NCBI RefSeq assembly: GCF_013297935.1
Contig: NZ_JAAFIX010000016.1
Location: 1-45,751, forward strand
From: Rhodoferax sp.
Lineage (GTDB): Bacteria; Pseudomonadota; Gammaproteobacteria; Burkholderiales; Burkholderiaceae_C
DNA: 45,751 nt
Direction of reading: 5' to 3'
Position 1 is the first letter of the stretch; the number at the start of each line of letters is the position of its first letter. Both the position numbers and the translations under genes were made by a program. A model generated the notes under the pieces. That model searched no databases. It was not told the DNA's origin and worked only from the letters and a program-made list of their open reading frames with translations. This document shows positions 1 to 7,116 of this stretch, piece by piece.

Positions 1-69
1 TTGGGTGAGTTCGCGCTCACACGTACTTTCAAGGGTCACCCTGCGGACAAAAAAGTCCAGAAGAAATAA
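1..69 (+). CDS. rpsS: 30S ribosomal protein S19, 3' end only
   Basis: The first 22 codons read in frame 1 end in KKVQKK and a TAA stop, and contain [13 protein letters not shown], which matches the conserved C-terminus of S19 (family knowledge: LGEF.PTRT..GH). S19 forms a complex with S13 in the head of the small subunit. The start lies upstream of the window. The next gene, rplV, starts 10 bases after the stop with a strong GGAGGTGA ribosome binding site, which is the expected S10 operon order. Confidence 0.9.
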   Translation: MGEFALTRTFKGHPADKKVQKK

Positions 70-79
70 GGAGGTGACC

Positions 80-409
80 ATGGAAACTCGTGCAACCCTT
101 CGTGGCGTCCGTTTGTCTGTTGACAAAGGTCGTCTGGTCGCGGACCTGATTCGCGGCAAGAAAGTTGATCAAGCTCTGAACATCTTGCAATTCACACAGA
201 AAAAAGCTGCTGTGATCATCAAGAAGGTTCTTGAGTCCGCAATTGCCAACGCCGAACACAACGACGGCGCTGACATCGACGAATTGAAGGTTACGACCAT
301 CTACGTCGAACAAGGTGCTTCGCTGCGTCGCTTCACTGCGCGCGCTAAGGGCCGTGGCAATCAAATCCGTAAACCCACGTGCCACGTGTACGTGACGGTT
401 GGAAACTGA
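80..409 (+). CDS. rplV: 50S ribosomal protein L22
   Basis: A 109-residue protein starting [13 protein letters not shown], typical of proteobacterial L22 (about 110 aa). L22 binds 23S rRNA and lines the exit tunnel through its beta-hairpin. The conserved end of that hairpin region, [15 protein letters not shown], is present near residues 87-101. The ATG at 80 is chosen over the longer open frame because GGAGGTGA sits just before it and because upstream sequence belongs to rpsS. It is part of the S10 operon, between rpsS and rpsC. Confidence 0.95.
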   Translation: METRATLRGVRLSVDKGRLVADLIRGKKVDQALNILQFTQKKAAVIIKKVLESAIANAEHNDGADIDELKVTTIYVEQGASLRRFTARAKGRGNQIRKPTCHVYVTVGN

Positions 410-425
410 AAGAGGCCAGGAAGAT

Positions 426-1307
426 ATGGGACAAAAAATCCACCCAACCGGCTTTCGTTTGGCGATCAGCCGCAACTGGTCTTCTCGCTGGTACGCAAGC
501 AACCGTGATTTCGCCGGCATGTTGTCGGAAGACATCAAGGTTCGCGAGTACCTGAAGGCCAAACTGAAGAACGCTTCGGTCTCGCGCATTCTGATTGAGC
601 GTCCTGCCAAGAACGCACGTATCACTATTTTCTCGGCACGTCCGGGTGTAGTGATCGGCAAGAAAGGCGAAGACATCGAGAACTTGAAGCGTGACCTCGG
701 CAAGCAATTGGGCGTGCCAGTCGCAGTGAACATCGAAGAGGTGCGCAAGCCTGAAATCGATGCGAAGCTGATCGCTGACAGCATCACCCAGCAGCTCGAA
801 AAGCGCATCATGTTCCGCCGTGCCATGAAGCGCGCCATGCAAAACGCTATGCGTTTGGGCGCTCTGGGCATCAAGATCATGTCGTCCGGTCGTTTGAACG
901 GTATCGAAATCGCACGTACCGAGTGGTACCGTGAAGGCCGCGTGCCTTTGCACACACTCCGGGCAGATATCGACTACGGTACTTCCGAAGCCAAGACAAC
1001 ATACGGCATCATTGGCGTGAAGGTCTGGGTCTACAAGGGTGATACCTTGGGCCGTAACGATCTGCCAGCCGCAGTTGAGCCACGCGCTGAAGAAGAGCGT
1101 CGTCCTCGCGGCCCACGCCGTGATGACCGCGGTGCACGCCCAGGCGCAGCACCTCGTGGCGCTCGTCGTCCGGTCGGCAGCAATGCCGCTCCCGCTGATG
1201 GCAGCGACAAGCCCGCTGAAGCACTTGGTGCTGACGCTAAAACCGCCGTTAAGCGCGTTCGCAAAGTCGCCGCGCCAGCTGCAGCAGCTGACGGTAAAGG
1301 AGAATAA
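426..1307 (+). CDS. rpsC: 30S ribosomal protein S3 with long C-terminal extension
   Basis: A 293-residue S3. The N-terminus [12 protein letters not shown] is the family signature, and the KH-type RNA-binding region shows [12 protein letters not shown] around residues 75-86. The core ends near residue 215. After it comes an extension of about 75 residues made almost only of Ala, Arg, Pro, Gly, Asp and Lys, whereas E. coli S3 has 233 residues. S3 lies at the mRNA entry site and has helicase activity with S4 and S5. The ATG at 426 is chosen because it gives the family N-terminus; an in-frame start further upstream would overlap rplV. Confidence 0.95.
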   Translation: MGQKIHPTGFRLAISRNWSSRWYASNRDFAGMLSEDIKVREYLKAKLKNASVSRILIERPAKNARITIFSARPGVVIGKKGEDIENLKRDLGKQLGVPVAVNIEEVRKPEIDAKLIADSITQQLEKRIMFRRAMKRAMQNAMRLGALGIKIMSSGRLNGIEIARTEWYREGRVPLHTLRADIDYGTSEAKTTYGIIGVKVWVYKGDTLGRNDLPAAVEPRAEEERRPRGPRRDDRGARPGAAPRGARRPVGSNAAPADGSDKPAEALGADAKTAVKRVRKVAAPAAAADGKGE

Positions 1308-1309
1308 AC

Positions 1310-1726
1310 ATGTTGCAACCCGCTCGCCGGAAATACCGCAAAGAGCAAAAGGGCCGTAACACAGGAGTCGCGACACGAGGAAGCTCGGTCGCCTTCGGTG
1401 ACTTCGGTCTGAAATGTACTGACCGCGGCCGTCTGACGGCTCGCCAGATCGAAGCTGCACGTCGTGCAATTTCCCGTCACGTGAAGCGTGGTGGTCGTAT
1501 CTGGATCCGCGTGTTCCCTGATAAGCCGATTTCCCAAAAGCCTGCTGAAGTGCGTATGGGTAACGGTAAAGGTAACCCGGAGTACTACGTGGCTGAAATC
1601 CAGCCTGGCAAGATCGTGTTTGAGATCGTCGGTGTTCCCGAAGAACTCGCTCGCGAAGCTTTCCGCTTGGCCGCTGCGAAATTGCCTCTGCGTACGACAT
1701 TTGTCAGCCGCATGATCGGCCAGTAA
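1310..1726 (+). CDS. rplP: 50S ribosomal protein L16
   Basis: A 138-residue protein beginning [17 protein letters not shown], the standard L16 N-terminus and length (136-138 aa). L16 binds 23S rRNA near the A site and organises the peptidyl transferase centre. The conserved segment [15 protein letters not shown] lies around residues 60-74 and [13 protein letters not shown] around 82-94. The start lies two bases after the rpsC stop, with the GGAG of its ribosome binding site inside the end of rpsC. S10 operon member. Confidence 0.95.
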   Translation: MLQPARRKYRKEQKGRNTGVATRGSSVAFGDFGLKCTDRGRLTARQIEAARRAISRHVKRGGRIWIRVFPDKPISQKPAEVRMGNGKGNPEYYVAEIQPGKIVFEIVGVPEELAREAFRLAAAKLPLRTTFVSRMIGQ

Positions 1727-1742
1727 TTCAGGAGATATCGAA

Positions 1743-1952
1743 ATGACGAAAGCTGCTGAACTGCGCCAAAAAGACGTTGCCGGCCTGAAGGACGAAGTGA
1801 AAGCTTTGCAAAAAGCCCACTTCGGACTGCGTATGCAAAAAGCCACGCAACAAATCAACAACACCGCTTCGTTGCGCTCTGCGCGCCGCGATATTGCTCG
1901 TGCCAAGACTATTCTTGTGCAAAAGCAAAGCGCTGAAAAATCCGCCAAATAA
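1743..1952 (+). CDS. rpmC: 50S ribosomal protein L29
   Basis: A 69-residue, mostly helical, Lys/Ala/Gln-rich protein ([20 protein letters not shown]), as expected for L29 (60-70 aa), which sits beside the tunnel exit and contacts trigger factor and SRP together with L23. It contains [11 protein letters not shown] and the conserved [13 protein letters not shown] segment near residues 43-56. A GGAG ribosome binding site precedes the ATG. It lies between rplP and rpsQ in normal S10 order. Confidence 0.93.
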   Translation: MTKAAELRQKDVAGLKDEVKALQKAHFGLRMQKATQQINNTASLRSARRDIARAKTILVQKQSAEKSAK

Positions 1953-1962
1953 GGAGCGATAA

Positions 1963-2232
1963 ATGACGGAAGCTAAAAAATCCCTCAAGCGCACCTTGGT
2001 TGGCAAGGTGGTCAGCGACAAGCGTGCTAAGACAGTGACAGTGCTGATCGAGCGTCGTGTTAAGCACGAGCTCTACGGCAAGATTGTTGCGAAATCCAGC
2101 AAGTACCACGCCCATGACGAAAAGGGTGAGTACAAGTTGGGGGACGTGATCGAAATCACTGAAAGCAAGCCAATCTCCAAAACCAAAAACTGGGTTGCGA
2201 CCCGTTTGGTAGAGAAGGCAGCTGCAGTTTAA
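1963..2232 (+). CDS. rpsQ: 30S ribosomal protein S17
   Basis: An 89-residue OB-fold protein beginning [20 protein letters not shown]. The S17 motifs [17 protein letters not shown] (residues 19-35) and KYHAHDE (residues 47-53) are present. S17 binds 16S rRNA early in 30S assembly. AAGGAG lies just before the ATG. It is the last gene of the operon here: a terminator follows within 35 bases instead of rplN, so the spc ribosomal operon must be elsewhere. Confidence 0.95.
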   Translation: MTEAKKSLKRTLVGKVVSDKRAKTVTVLIERRVKHELYGKIVAKSSKYHAHDEKGEYKLGDVIEITESKPISKTKNWVATRLVEKAAAV

Positions 2233-2263
2233 GTCTTTAAGACCTGAGCTAGCAGCTAAAGAG

Positions 2264-2290
2264 AAAACGGCCCACAATGTGGGCCGTTTT
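2264..2290 (+). terminator. Intrinsic terminator of the S10 operon
   Basis: A perfect 12-base inverted repeat, AAAACGGCCCAC and GTGGGCCGTTTT, separated by the loop AAT. The A-run and T-run at the ends make it able to work on both strands. It lies 32 bases after the rpsQ stop and 33 bases before the peroxiredoxin start. Confidence 0.93.
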
Positions 2291-2323
2291 CATTGGTGGT
2301 TACTTTTTGCATTAGGAGCAAAC

Positions 2324-2830
2324 ATGATTCAAGTAGGCGACGTACTTCCAGAAACAACGCTCATGGAATATTCGGAAGTAGAGGGCGAGGGCTGCAGCAT
2401 CGGACCCAATCCGGTTTCCGTAGCAAAGGCCACTGCGGGCAAGACCATCGCACTCTTTGCTTTGCCTGGTGCATTCACCCCGACCTGCTCCGCAAAACAT
2501 GTTCCCGGGTATGTCAAAAGCGCAGAGGCTTTCCAGTCGGCTGGTATTGACGAAATCTGGTGCGTGAGTGTGAACGACGCGTTTGTGATGGGCGCTTGGG
2601 CACGCGATCAAAAGACCGGAACCAAAGTGCGCATGTTGGCCGATGGCGACGCTGCATTCGCGAAGGCAACTGGCCTGACGCTAGATCTGACCGGCAAAGG
2701 CCTGGGCCTGCGTTCCAACCGTTATTCGATGTTGGTCAAGGACGGTAAAGTCGCCACCTTGAATATTGAAGGCCCCGGCAAATTCGAAGTCAGTGACGCA
2801 GCCACTCTGCTGGCACAAGCGAAGGCCTAA
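2324..2830 (+). CDS. Peroxiredoxin of the Prx5 group
   Basis: A 168-residue AhpC/TSA-superfamily thiol peroxidase that reduces hydrogen peroxide or organic peroxides. The peroxidatic cysteine is C55 in PGAFTPTCSAKHVPGY, the Prx5-type signature; another cysteine lies at C80. The ATG at 2324 is chosen because AGGAG stands seven bases before it and it gives the usual length (about 165 aa); a longer frame would read through the S10 terminator. No signal peptide is visible, so it is probably cytoplasmic. It appears monocistronic and converges on the acetyltransferase gene. Confidence 0.9.
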   Translation: MIQVGDVLPETTLMEYSEVEGEGCSIGPNPVSVAKATAGKTIALFALPGAFTPTCSAKHVPGYVKSAEAFQSAGIDEIWCVSVNDAFVMGAWARDQKTGTKVRMLADGDAAFAKATGLTLDLTGKGLGLRSNRYSMLVKDGKVATLNIEGPGKFEVSDAATLLAQAKA

Positions 2831-2848
2831 GGCCTCTAGCGGGTCGAA

Positions 2849-3349
2849 TCAGAGTTCGGCCCGCAGGTAGTGTGCCCCTGCTATCGGATTGAAGTAGTAC
2901 GGGGGCACTTCCACAAAGCCCAGTTCCGCATACAGAGCTCTCGCACTTTCCATGTCGTTCAGCGTGTCCAGCAACACGCAGTCGTACCCCATGGTGCGCG
3001 CAGATTCCAAAACGCCCTCTGCTAACACCCGGCCCAGCCCGAGCCTGCGGTATTTGGGGCGAACATAGAGTCGTTTCATTTCAGATGCGTTGGCATAGTC
3101 CACGTTGTCCAAAGGACGCAGAGCGCAACAGCCTGCCCACGCACCCTCAATTTCTGCAATCAGCAGGGCGCCACGTGGGGCTGCGTACTCGCCCGGCAAG
3201 GTCGACAGCTCGGACTCAAAATTCTGAAAACACAGATCCACGCCGAGACTCTCTGCATATTCGCTAAAGAGATGACGCACCTCCGCCAACAATTCTGGCG
3301 TATCAGCGAGCCGGAGGCGGGGCGTAGAGAGAGCATTTTGGGTTGTCAT
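2849..3349 (-). CDS. GNAT-family N-acetyltransferase
   Basis: A 166-residue GNAT protein. The acetyl-CoA motif is seen in YVRPKYRRLGLGRVLAEG (R-x-x-G-x-G), followed by the usual C-terminal part ALYAELGFVEVPPYYFNP. Such enzymes acetylate amines, but the substrate cannot be read from sequence. The ATG at 3349 (MTTQNALSTPRL) is preferred to a GTG at 3382; neither has a strong ribosome binding site. The gene stands alone, convergent with the peroxiredoxin gene and about 110 bases downstream of the TlpA-like gene on the same strand. Confidence 0.8.
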   Translation of the reverse strand: MTTQNALSTPRLRLADTPELLAEVRHLFSEYAESLGVDLCFQNFESELSTLPGEYAAPRGALLIAEIEGAWAGCCALRPLDNVDYANASEMKRLYVRPKYRRLGLGRVLAEGVLESARTMGYDCVLLDTLNDMESARALYAELGFVEVPPYYFNPIAGAHYLRAEL

Positions 3350-3460
3350 ACGGCACAAGAGTCGAAGGGGAGACGTTTTCACCGCTCGCAGACTGGCAAT
3401 GTATCACCCCCACCCTATCAGGTGCCTTGCAACAAAAAAGCCGCGCAGCCAAGCGAAAGA

Positions 3461-3958
3461 TCAGGATTCCTGCAAAAGTGACTCAATCAAACGGTGAAGC
3501 TCTTTGAAGTCGGGCTGACCCACATAGCGCTTCACAATATCGCCCCGCTTGTTCACTAAGTAGCTAGTGGGCGTTAAGGTCACTTCACCCCAGGACTTTG
3601 CAATCGCACCGGTGTTGTCAATCGCCACGTCAAACGGGAGCTTTCGGGTCTGCGCAAAGTTTACAACGTAGCTCGGCGGATCGTAGGCCATGGCCACCGC
3701 CACCATGCCGTACCCCTTGCCCTTGAACTTTTCATACGTCTCTATCATGTGCGGCATTTCAGCGACACAGGTGGTGCAACTTGTGGCCCAGAAGTTCACC
3801 AAGGTCACCTGTCCCTTTAAATCGTAGGTGGTCTTGGTGGAGCCGTCCAAAAGTACGAAGGTAGAAGCCGGGGCAGCTTTGCTATCGCCGACCCAAAAAG
3901 CACCTCCGGCTACCAAGCAAGCCGCTACGATTACACCCAACACCATTTGTTTTTTCAT
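3461..3958 (-). CDS. TlpA-like periplasmic thiol:disulfide oxidoreductase
   Basis: A 165-residue thioredoxin-fold protein. Residues 5-23 form one hydrophobic segment, acting as a signal anchor or uncleaved signal peptide, so the domain is periplasmic. The active site is W-A-T-S-C61-T-T-C64, and the cis-proline loop is TLTPTSYLV. In this family such proteins reduce disulfides, for example in cytochrome c maturation, but the C-T-T-C dipeptide does not define the partner. Its start lies 17 bases from the oppositely directed DUF4197 gene, so the two share a very tight promoter region. Confidence 0.85.
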   Translation of the reverse strand: MKKQMVLGVIVAACLVAGGAFWVGDSKAAPASTFVLLDGSTKTTYDLKGQVTLVNFWATSCTTCVAEMPHMIETYEKFKGKGYGMVAVAMAYDPPSYVVNFAQTRKLPFDVAIDNTGAIAKSWGEVTLTPTSYLVNKRGDIVKRYVGQPDFKELHRLIESLLQES

Positions 3959-3975
3959 ACGCAGGACTTTTTACT

Positions 3976-4677
3976 ATGGACCGCAGACAGTTTACGACGC
4001 TCACCCTATTCGGAACAACGCTGTTCAGCGCCGCAATGCAACAGGCGCATGCGCTGAGTCTCTCAGACCTCTCCAATGCTGACGCGGGCAAGGGACTCAA
4101 GACAGCACTCGAAAAAGGAGCCTCAGCAGCCATTGCGCAACTGGGCGCAGTGGATGGATTCCTTGGCAACGAAAAAGTTCGAATTGCTTTGCCGGGCTAC
4201 CTGGAAGACGCGGCGAAGCTGATGCGCACGTTCGGCCAAGGCGCAAAGGTCGATGAGCTAGTAACATCCATGAACCGCGCAGCTGAGACCGCGGTACCGA
4301 TGGCGAAAGACGTCTTGATGAAAGCAGTCCAAGGCATGTCGGTACAGGATGCCAAAGGCATTCTCTCCGGCGGCGATACGGCGGTCAGCCAGTTCTTTGC
4401 TGAAAAAACCCGCAGCCCTTTGGGAACCAAGTTTTTGCCCATCGTGACCCAAGCCACGGCCAAGGTCGGTCTGGCAGACAAGTACAACCAGGTCGCGGGC
4501 CGCGCCTCAGATCTGGGCTTGATGAAAAAAGAAGATGCCAATATTCAGCAATATGTCACCGCCAAGGCGCTGGACGGCCTGTACCTGATGATCGGTGAAG
4601 AAGAAAAGAAAATCCGGCAGAACCCGGTAGCCTACGGAAGCAGCATCCTGACGAAGGTCTTCGGCACCCTGAAATGA
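3976..4677 (+). CDS. DUF4197 family exported protein
   Basis: A 233-residue protein that I recognise as DUF4197, a family without known function. The N-terminus MDRRQFTTLTLFGTTLF has a twin-arginine-like motif (RRQF) followed by a short hydrophobic stretch and a possible AHA cleavage site near residue 26, so Tat export is plausible. The mature part is helical, with the family-like LPGYLEDAAKLMRTFG and the C-terminal ALDGLYLMIGEEEKKIR. Its TGA overlaps the ATG of the following lipoprotein gene by four bases (ATGA), which suggests translational coupling. Confidence 0.8.
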   Translation: MDRRQFTTLTLFGTTLFSAAMQQAHALSLSDLSNADAGKGLKTALEKGASAAIAQLGAVDGFLGNEKVRIALPGYLEDAAKLMRTFGQGAKVDELVTSMNRAAETAVPMAKDVLMKAVQGMSVQDAKGILSGGDTAVSQFFAEKTRSPLGTKFLPIVTQATAKVGLADKYNQVAGRASDLGLMKKEDANIQQYVTAKALDGLYLMIGEEEKKIRQNPVAYGSSILTKVFGTLK

Positions 4678-5192
4678 TCCAACGCACGTCCGTGAAGTTG
4701 GCTGTGCTACTGGGTGCAGCCGCCCTGTTGAGTGCCTGCACTCCGACCATGAACTGGCGCAAGGTGCCGTTGGGCGATGTGGGGTTCAACCTGCCCTGCA
4801 AGCCCGACAGTGCTACCCGCAAACAACAGATCGGCGCACAAACCGTCTCACTGGACGTGACCGGATGTGAGGCCGGTGGAGCATTATTTGCGGTGAGCCA
4901 TGTAGCACTTGCCTCTGCCGAAAGTCACGTCGGCTTGCAGAAAGCATGGCAGCAGCAGACACTGCAGTCCATGCGCGCCCATACGGTCGGCGCTGAAGCC
5001 TGGGCCCCGCCACCGTGGGGCAGCCATGCCAAAGCCATGAGCGCCACAGGAACTGATCCGCGGGGGCAAGTGGTCAAAGCGCACTTGATATGGTTTCTGC
5101 GCGGGCAGCACCTCTACCATCTCGCCATTTATACACCGAGCCTATCGCCCGAATGGGCACTCACATTTACCGAAGACCTGACCCCGCTATGA
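4674..5192 (+). CDS. Predicted outer-membrane or periplasmic lipoprotein
   Basis: A 172-residue protein with a signal peptide ending in the lipobox LLSAC, making C22 the probable lipidated residue. The mature protein shows no domain I can name. It contains short motifs such as VPLGDVGFNLPCKP and a C-terminus rich in aromatic residues (LIWFLRGQHLYHLAIY). It is coupled to both neighbours by ATGA overlaps: its ATG overlaps the DUF4197 stop and its TGA overlaps the ATG of the MFS gene. The three are therefore probably one operon. Confidence 0.75.
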   Translation: MIQRTSVKLAVLLGAAALLSACTPTMNWRKVPLGDVGFNLPCKPDSATRKQQIGAQTVSLDVTGCEAGGALFAVSHVALASAESHVGLQKAWQQQTLQSMRAHTVGAEAWAPPPWGSHAKAMSATGTDPRGQVVKAHLIWFLRGQHLYHLAIYTPSLSPEWALTFTEDLTPL

Positions 5193-6409
5193 CCTCCATG
5201 CCCCGCCACAAGGTGATAGCCATATTCTTTGCATTCGCATTTGCCTACTTTTTATCCGCGCTCATTCGCGCGATTACAGCCACGATAGCGCCCACCTTGG
5301 TCGCCGAGTTTCAGTTGCAATCTGCAGACCTCGGCTTACTGGCCGGCGGGTACTTTCTGGGTTTTGCGGCGATGCAACTCCCCTTGGGCAAATGGCTGGA
5401 CAGCCATGGCCCCCGCAAGGTTGAGACACTTTTCCTCGGCGTTGCCTTGGCGGGTTGTCTTGCCTTCTCGCAAGCGGATGGGTTTACCGGTCTTCTATTC
5501 GCCCGGATTTTGTGCGGTGTGGGCGTGTGTGCCTGTCTGATGGCGGCACTGACGGGCTACCGGCGCTGGTTTGCCCCGGAGCAACTCATGCGAGCTAATT
5601 CGTGGATGTTGATGGTGGGCGCCTTCGGCATGGTGGCCTCCACCCTGCCGGTGCAGTGGCTGCTGCCAGCTATCGGCTGGCGTGGTATTTTTCTGGCTTT
5701 GGCCGGCTTGATGCTCATCAGCATGCTCCTCATTACATGGCAAATCCCGGCGTGGTCACCCCCAAGCCCGGTGGCGGGCGGACCGTCTCCCGCGTCGGGA
5801 TACGGTGAAGTGTGGCGCAGCACTTACTTCCGGTCGCTGGCCCCCTTGGGCTTTGTCAACTACGGCGGACTGGTCGCAATGCAAACCCTGTGGGCAGGCC
5901 CTTGGATGACCAAAGTGGCGGGCTACACCCCGGCGCAAGCGGCGAGCGGGCTCTTCTGGCTGAACGTCGCCATGCTGCTGGCCTATTGGCTTTGGGGCCT
6001 GGCCAACCCATGGTTGGCGCGCAAGGGTCACACCGCCGAAAAACTGATTCGCTGGTGGATGCCTCTGAGTTTTGTGATGCTTGCTATATTAATCATAGCT
6101 GGGTCCGCAATATCTATATGGGCTGCAGTCATATTTGCTTTGTATTGCGTGAGTTCTACGGTCGCCGCACTTGCCCAGCCGGCGGTGGGTATGGCATTCC
6201 CCGCAGCACTGGCCGGCCGCGCGCTCTCTGCCTACAACCTCGTGATTTTTGCAGGGGTGTTCGCCGTGCAGTGGGGTATCGGCTTGTTGCTCGATGTACT
6301 CAAGTCGCTGGGGCTGACAGAAGTGCTTGCCTACCAGGCGACCTTTGGGGTCTTTGGCGTGGCAAGCGTCGTGGCCTATCTGGTGGCGTGCCGGGCAAAG
6401 ACGCCATAA
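5189..6409 (+). CDS. Major facilitator superfamily transporter
   Basis: A 406-residue protein with about 12 hydrophobic segments. The MFS loop 2-3 signature appears as GKWLDSHGPRK (compare G-x-L-x-D-R-x-G-R-R). The substrate is not evident. The ATG at 5189 overlaps the lipoprotein stop by four bases and gives a normal length. A longer open frame beginning at 5090 would overlap the lipoprotein gene and add no conserved residues. Residues 298-317, forming a membrane helix, are encoded by AT-rich codons (five ATA in 18 codons) that match the dispersed repeat described separately. The first helix also contains ATA codons. Confidence 0.85.
   Translation: MTSMPRHKVIAIFFAFAFAYFLSALIRAITATIAPTLVAEFQLQSADLGLLAGGYFLGFAAMQLPLGKWLDSHGPRKVETLFLGVALAGCLAFSQADGFTGLLFARILCGVGVCACLMAALTGYRRWFAPEQLMRANSWMLMVGAFGMVASTLPVQWLLPAIGWRGIFLALAGLMLISMLLITWQIPAWSPPSPVAGGPSPASGYGEVWRSTYFRSLAPLGFVNYGGLVAMQTLWAGPWMTKVAGYTPAQAASGLFWLNVAMLLAYWLWGLANPWLARKGHTAEKLIRWWMPLSFVMLAILIIAGSAISIWAAVIFALYCVSSTVAALAQPAVGMAFPAALAGRALSAYNLVIFAGVFAVQWGIGLLLDVLKSLGLTEVLAYQATFGVFGVASVVAYLVACRAKTP
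6082..6138 (+). repeat. Diverged copy (E) of the dispersed ~57-bp repeat, inside the MFS gene
   Basis: Without gaps, roughly two thirds of the bases match the intergenic copy at 8915-8972, and the key blocks fall at the same offsets: TGCTAT at the start, ATAGCTG at about +14, CCGC at about +24, GGGCTG at +39 and TTTGC at the end. It is read in frame as part of a membrane helix. The match was made by eye; the alternative is chance similarity between an AT-rich helix-coding stretch and the repeat. Confidence 0.5.
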
Positions 6410-6431
6410 TGAACCCCAACCCTGAAGCTCT

Positions 6432-6878
6432 ATGAACACCGGCATCCTCATCATCGCCCACGCCCCTCTTGCCAGTGCATTGCGGGCCTGCGTCTTGCAT
6501 GTGTACCCTGATGCAGGTGAAGGCATCATCGCACTGGACGTGCCCGCCAATGAGAACCCCGACGTCACCCGCGCAGCCGCCAAGACCCTGCTCAGCCGCT
6601 TGGGCACCGCGCACGCACTCGTTTTGACCGATGTGTTCGGCGCGACCCCCTGCAACATCGCCCAAAAGGTGGTGGACGGGCATCAGTCCAAGCTGGTGGT
6701 GGGGGTAAATCTCCCTATGCTGCTGCGCACCGTCAACTACCGCCATGAGCCGCTCGATGTCCTCGTTACACGTGCCTTGGCGGGCGGTGCCCAGAGCATC
6801 ATGCAGGTTGCCGTGACTGCACCGCAAAACCAACATCGCAAAACCCATGATCAGCACCAACACGACCATAGTCAATAA
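6432..6878 (+). CDS. PTS EIIA component, mannose/fructose type
   Basis: A 148-residue EIIA-Man-domain protein. The phosphorylated histidine is H10 in MNTGILIIAHAPLA. The conserved TDVFGATPCNIAQ segment lies around residues 66-78. No EIIB, EIIC or EIID gene is nearby. This is the incomplete, probably regulatory, PTS known from many betaproteobacteria, where phosphate passes PEP to EI to HPr to EIIA. The last ~17 residues are rich in His and Gln (HDQHQHDHSQ) and are largely encoded by DNA that also encodes the start of HPr, with a 32-base overlap. Confidence 0.88.
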   Translation: MNTGILIIAHAPLASALRACVLHVYPDAGEGIIALDVPANENPDVTRAAAKTLLSRLGTAHALVLTDVFGATPCNIAQKVVDGHQSKLVVGVNLPMLLRTVNYRHEPLDVLVTRALAGGAQSIMQVAVTAPQNQHRKTHDQHQHDHSQ

Positions 6879-7116
6879 ACTGGGCCTGCACGCGCGGGCC
6901 TCGGCCAAACTCACCAAACTCGCCGGTAGCTTTCCCTGCGAGGTCTGGATGTCCCGCGGCGAGCGCCGAGTGAATGCCAAGAGCATCATGGGTGTCATGA
7001 TGCTGGCAGCTGGCATCGGCTCGGAAATCACCCTGGAAACCAACGGCGAACGCGAGCAAGAGGCCATGGACGCCCTGCTGGCCTTGATCAGCGACAAATT
7101 CGGCGAAGGCGAATGA
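6847..7116 (+). CDS. ptsH: Phosphocarrier protein HPr
   Basis: An 89-residue HPr. The catalytic histidine is H15 in NKLGLHARASAKL. S46, the site used by HPr kinase in the family, lies in NAKSIMGVMMLAA. HPr takes phosphate from EI and hands it to EIIA proteins. The start overlaps the EIIA gene by 32 bases, and the last four bases (ATGA) overlap the start of ptsI, so the three genes form one tightly coupled operon. HPr kinase is not in this window. Confidence 0.95.
   Translation: MISTNTTIVNKLGLHARASAKLTKLAGSFPCEVWMSRGERRVNAKSIMGVMMLAAGIGSEITLETNGEREQEAMDALLALISDKFGEGE

Noticed and set aside
345..1700. 451-codon minus-strand frame opposite rpsC and rplP
   Set aside because: Shadow of ribosomal protein genes, with low-complexity composition.
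2240..2262. AGCTAGCAGCT stretch after rpsQ that resembles half of the dispersed repeat
   Set aside because: Only about half an element is similar, and the other conserved block is missing at the required distance.
5213..5290. ATA-rich start of the MFS gene as another repeat copy
   Set aside because: The codon use is similar to the 6082-6138 stretch, but the repeat blocks are not found there in either orientation.
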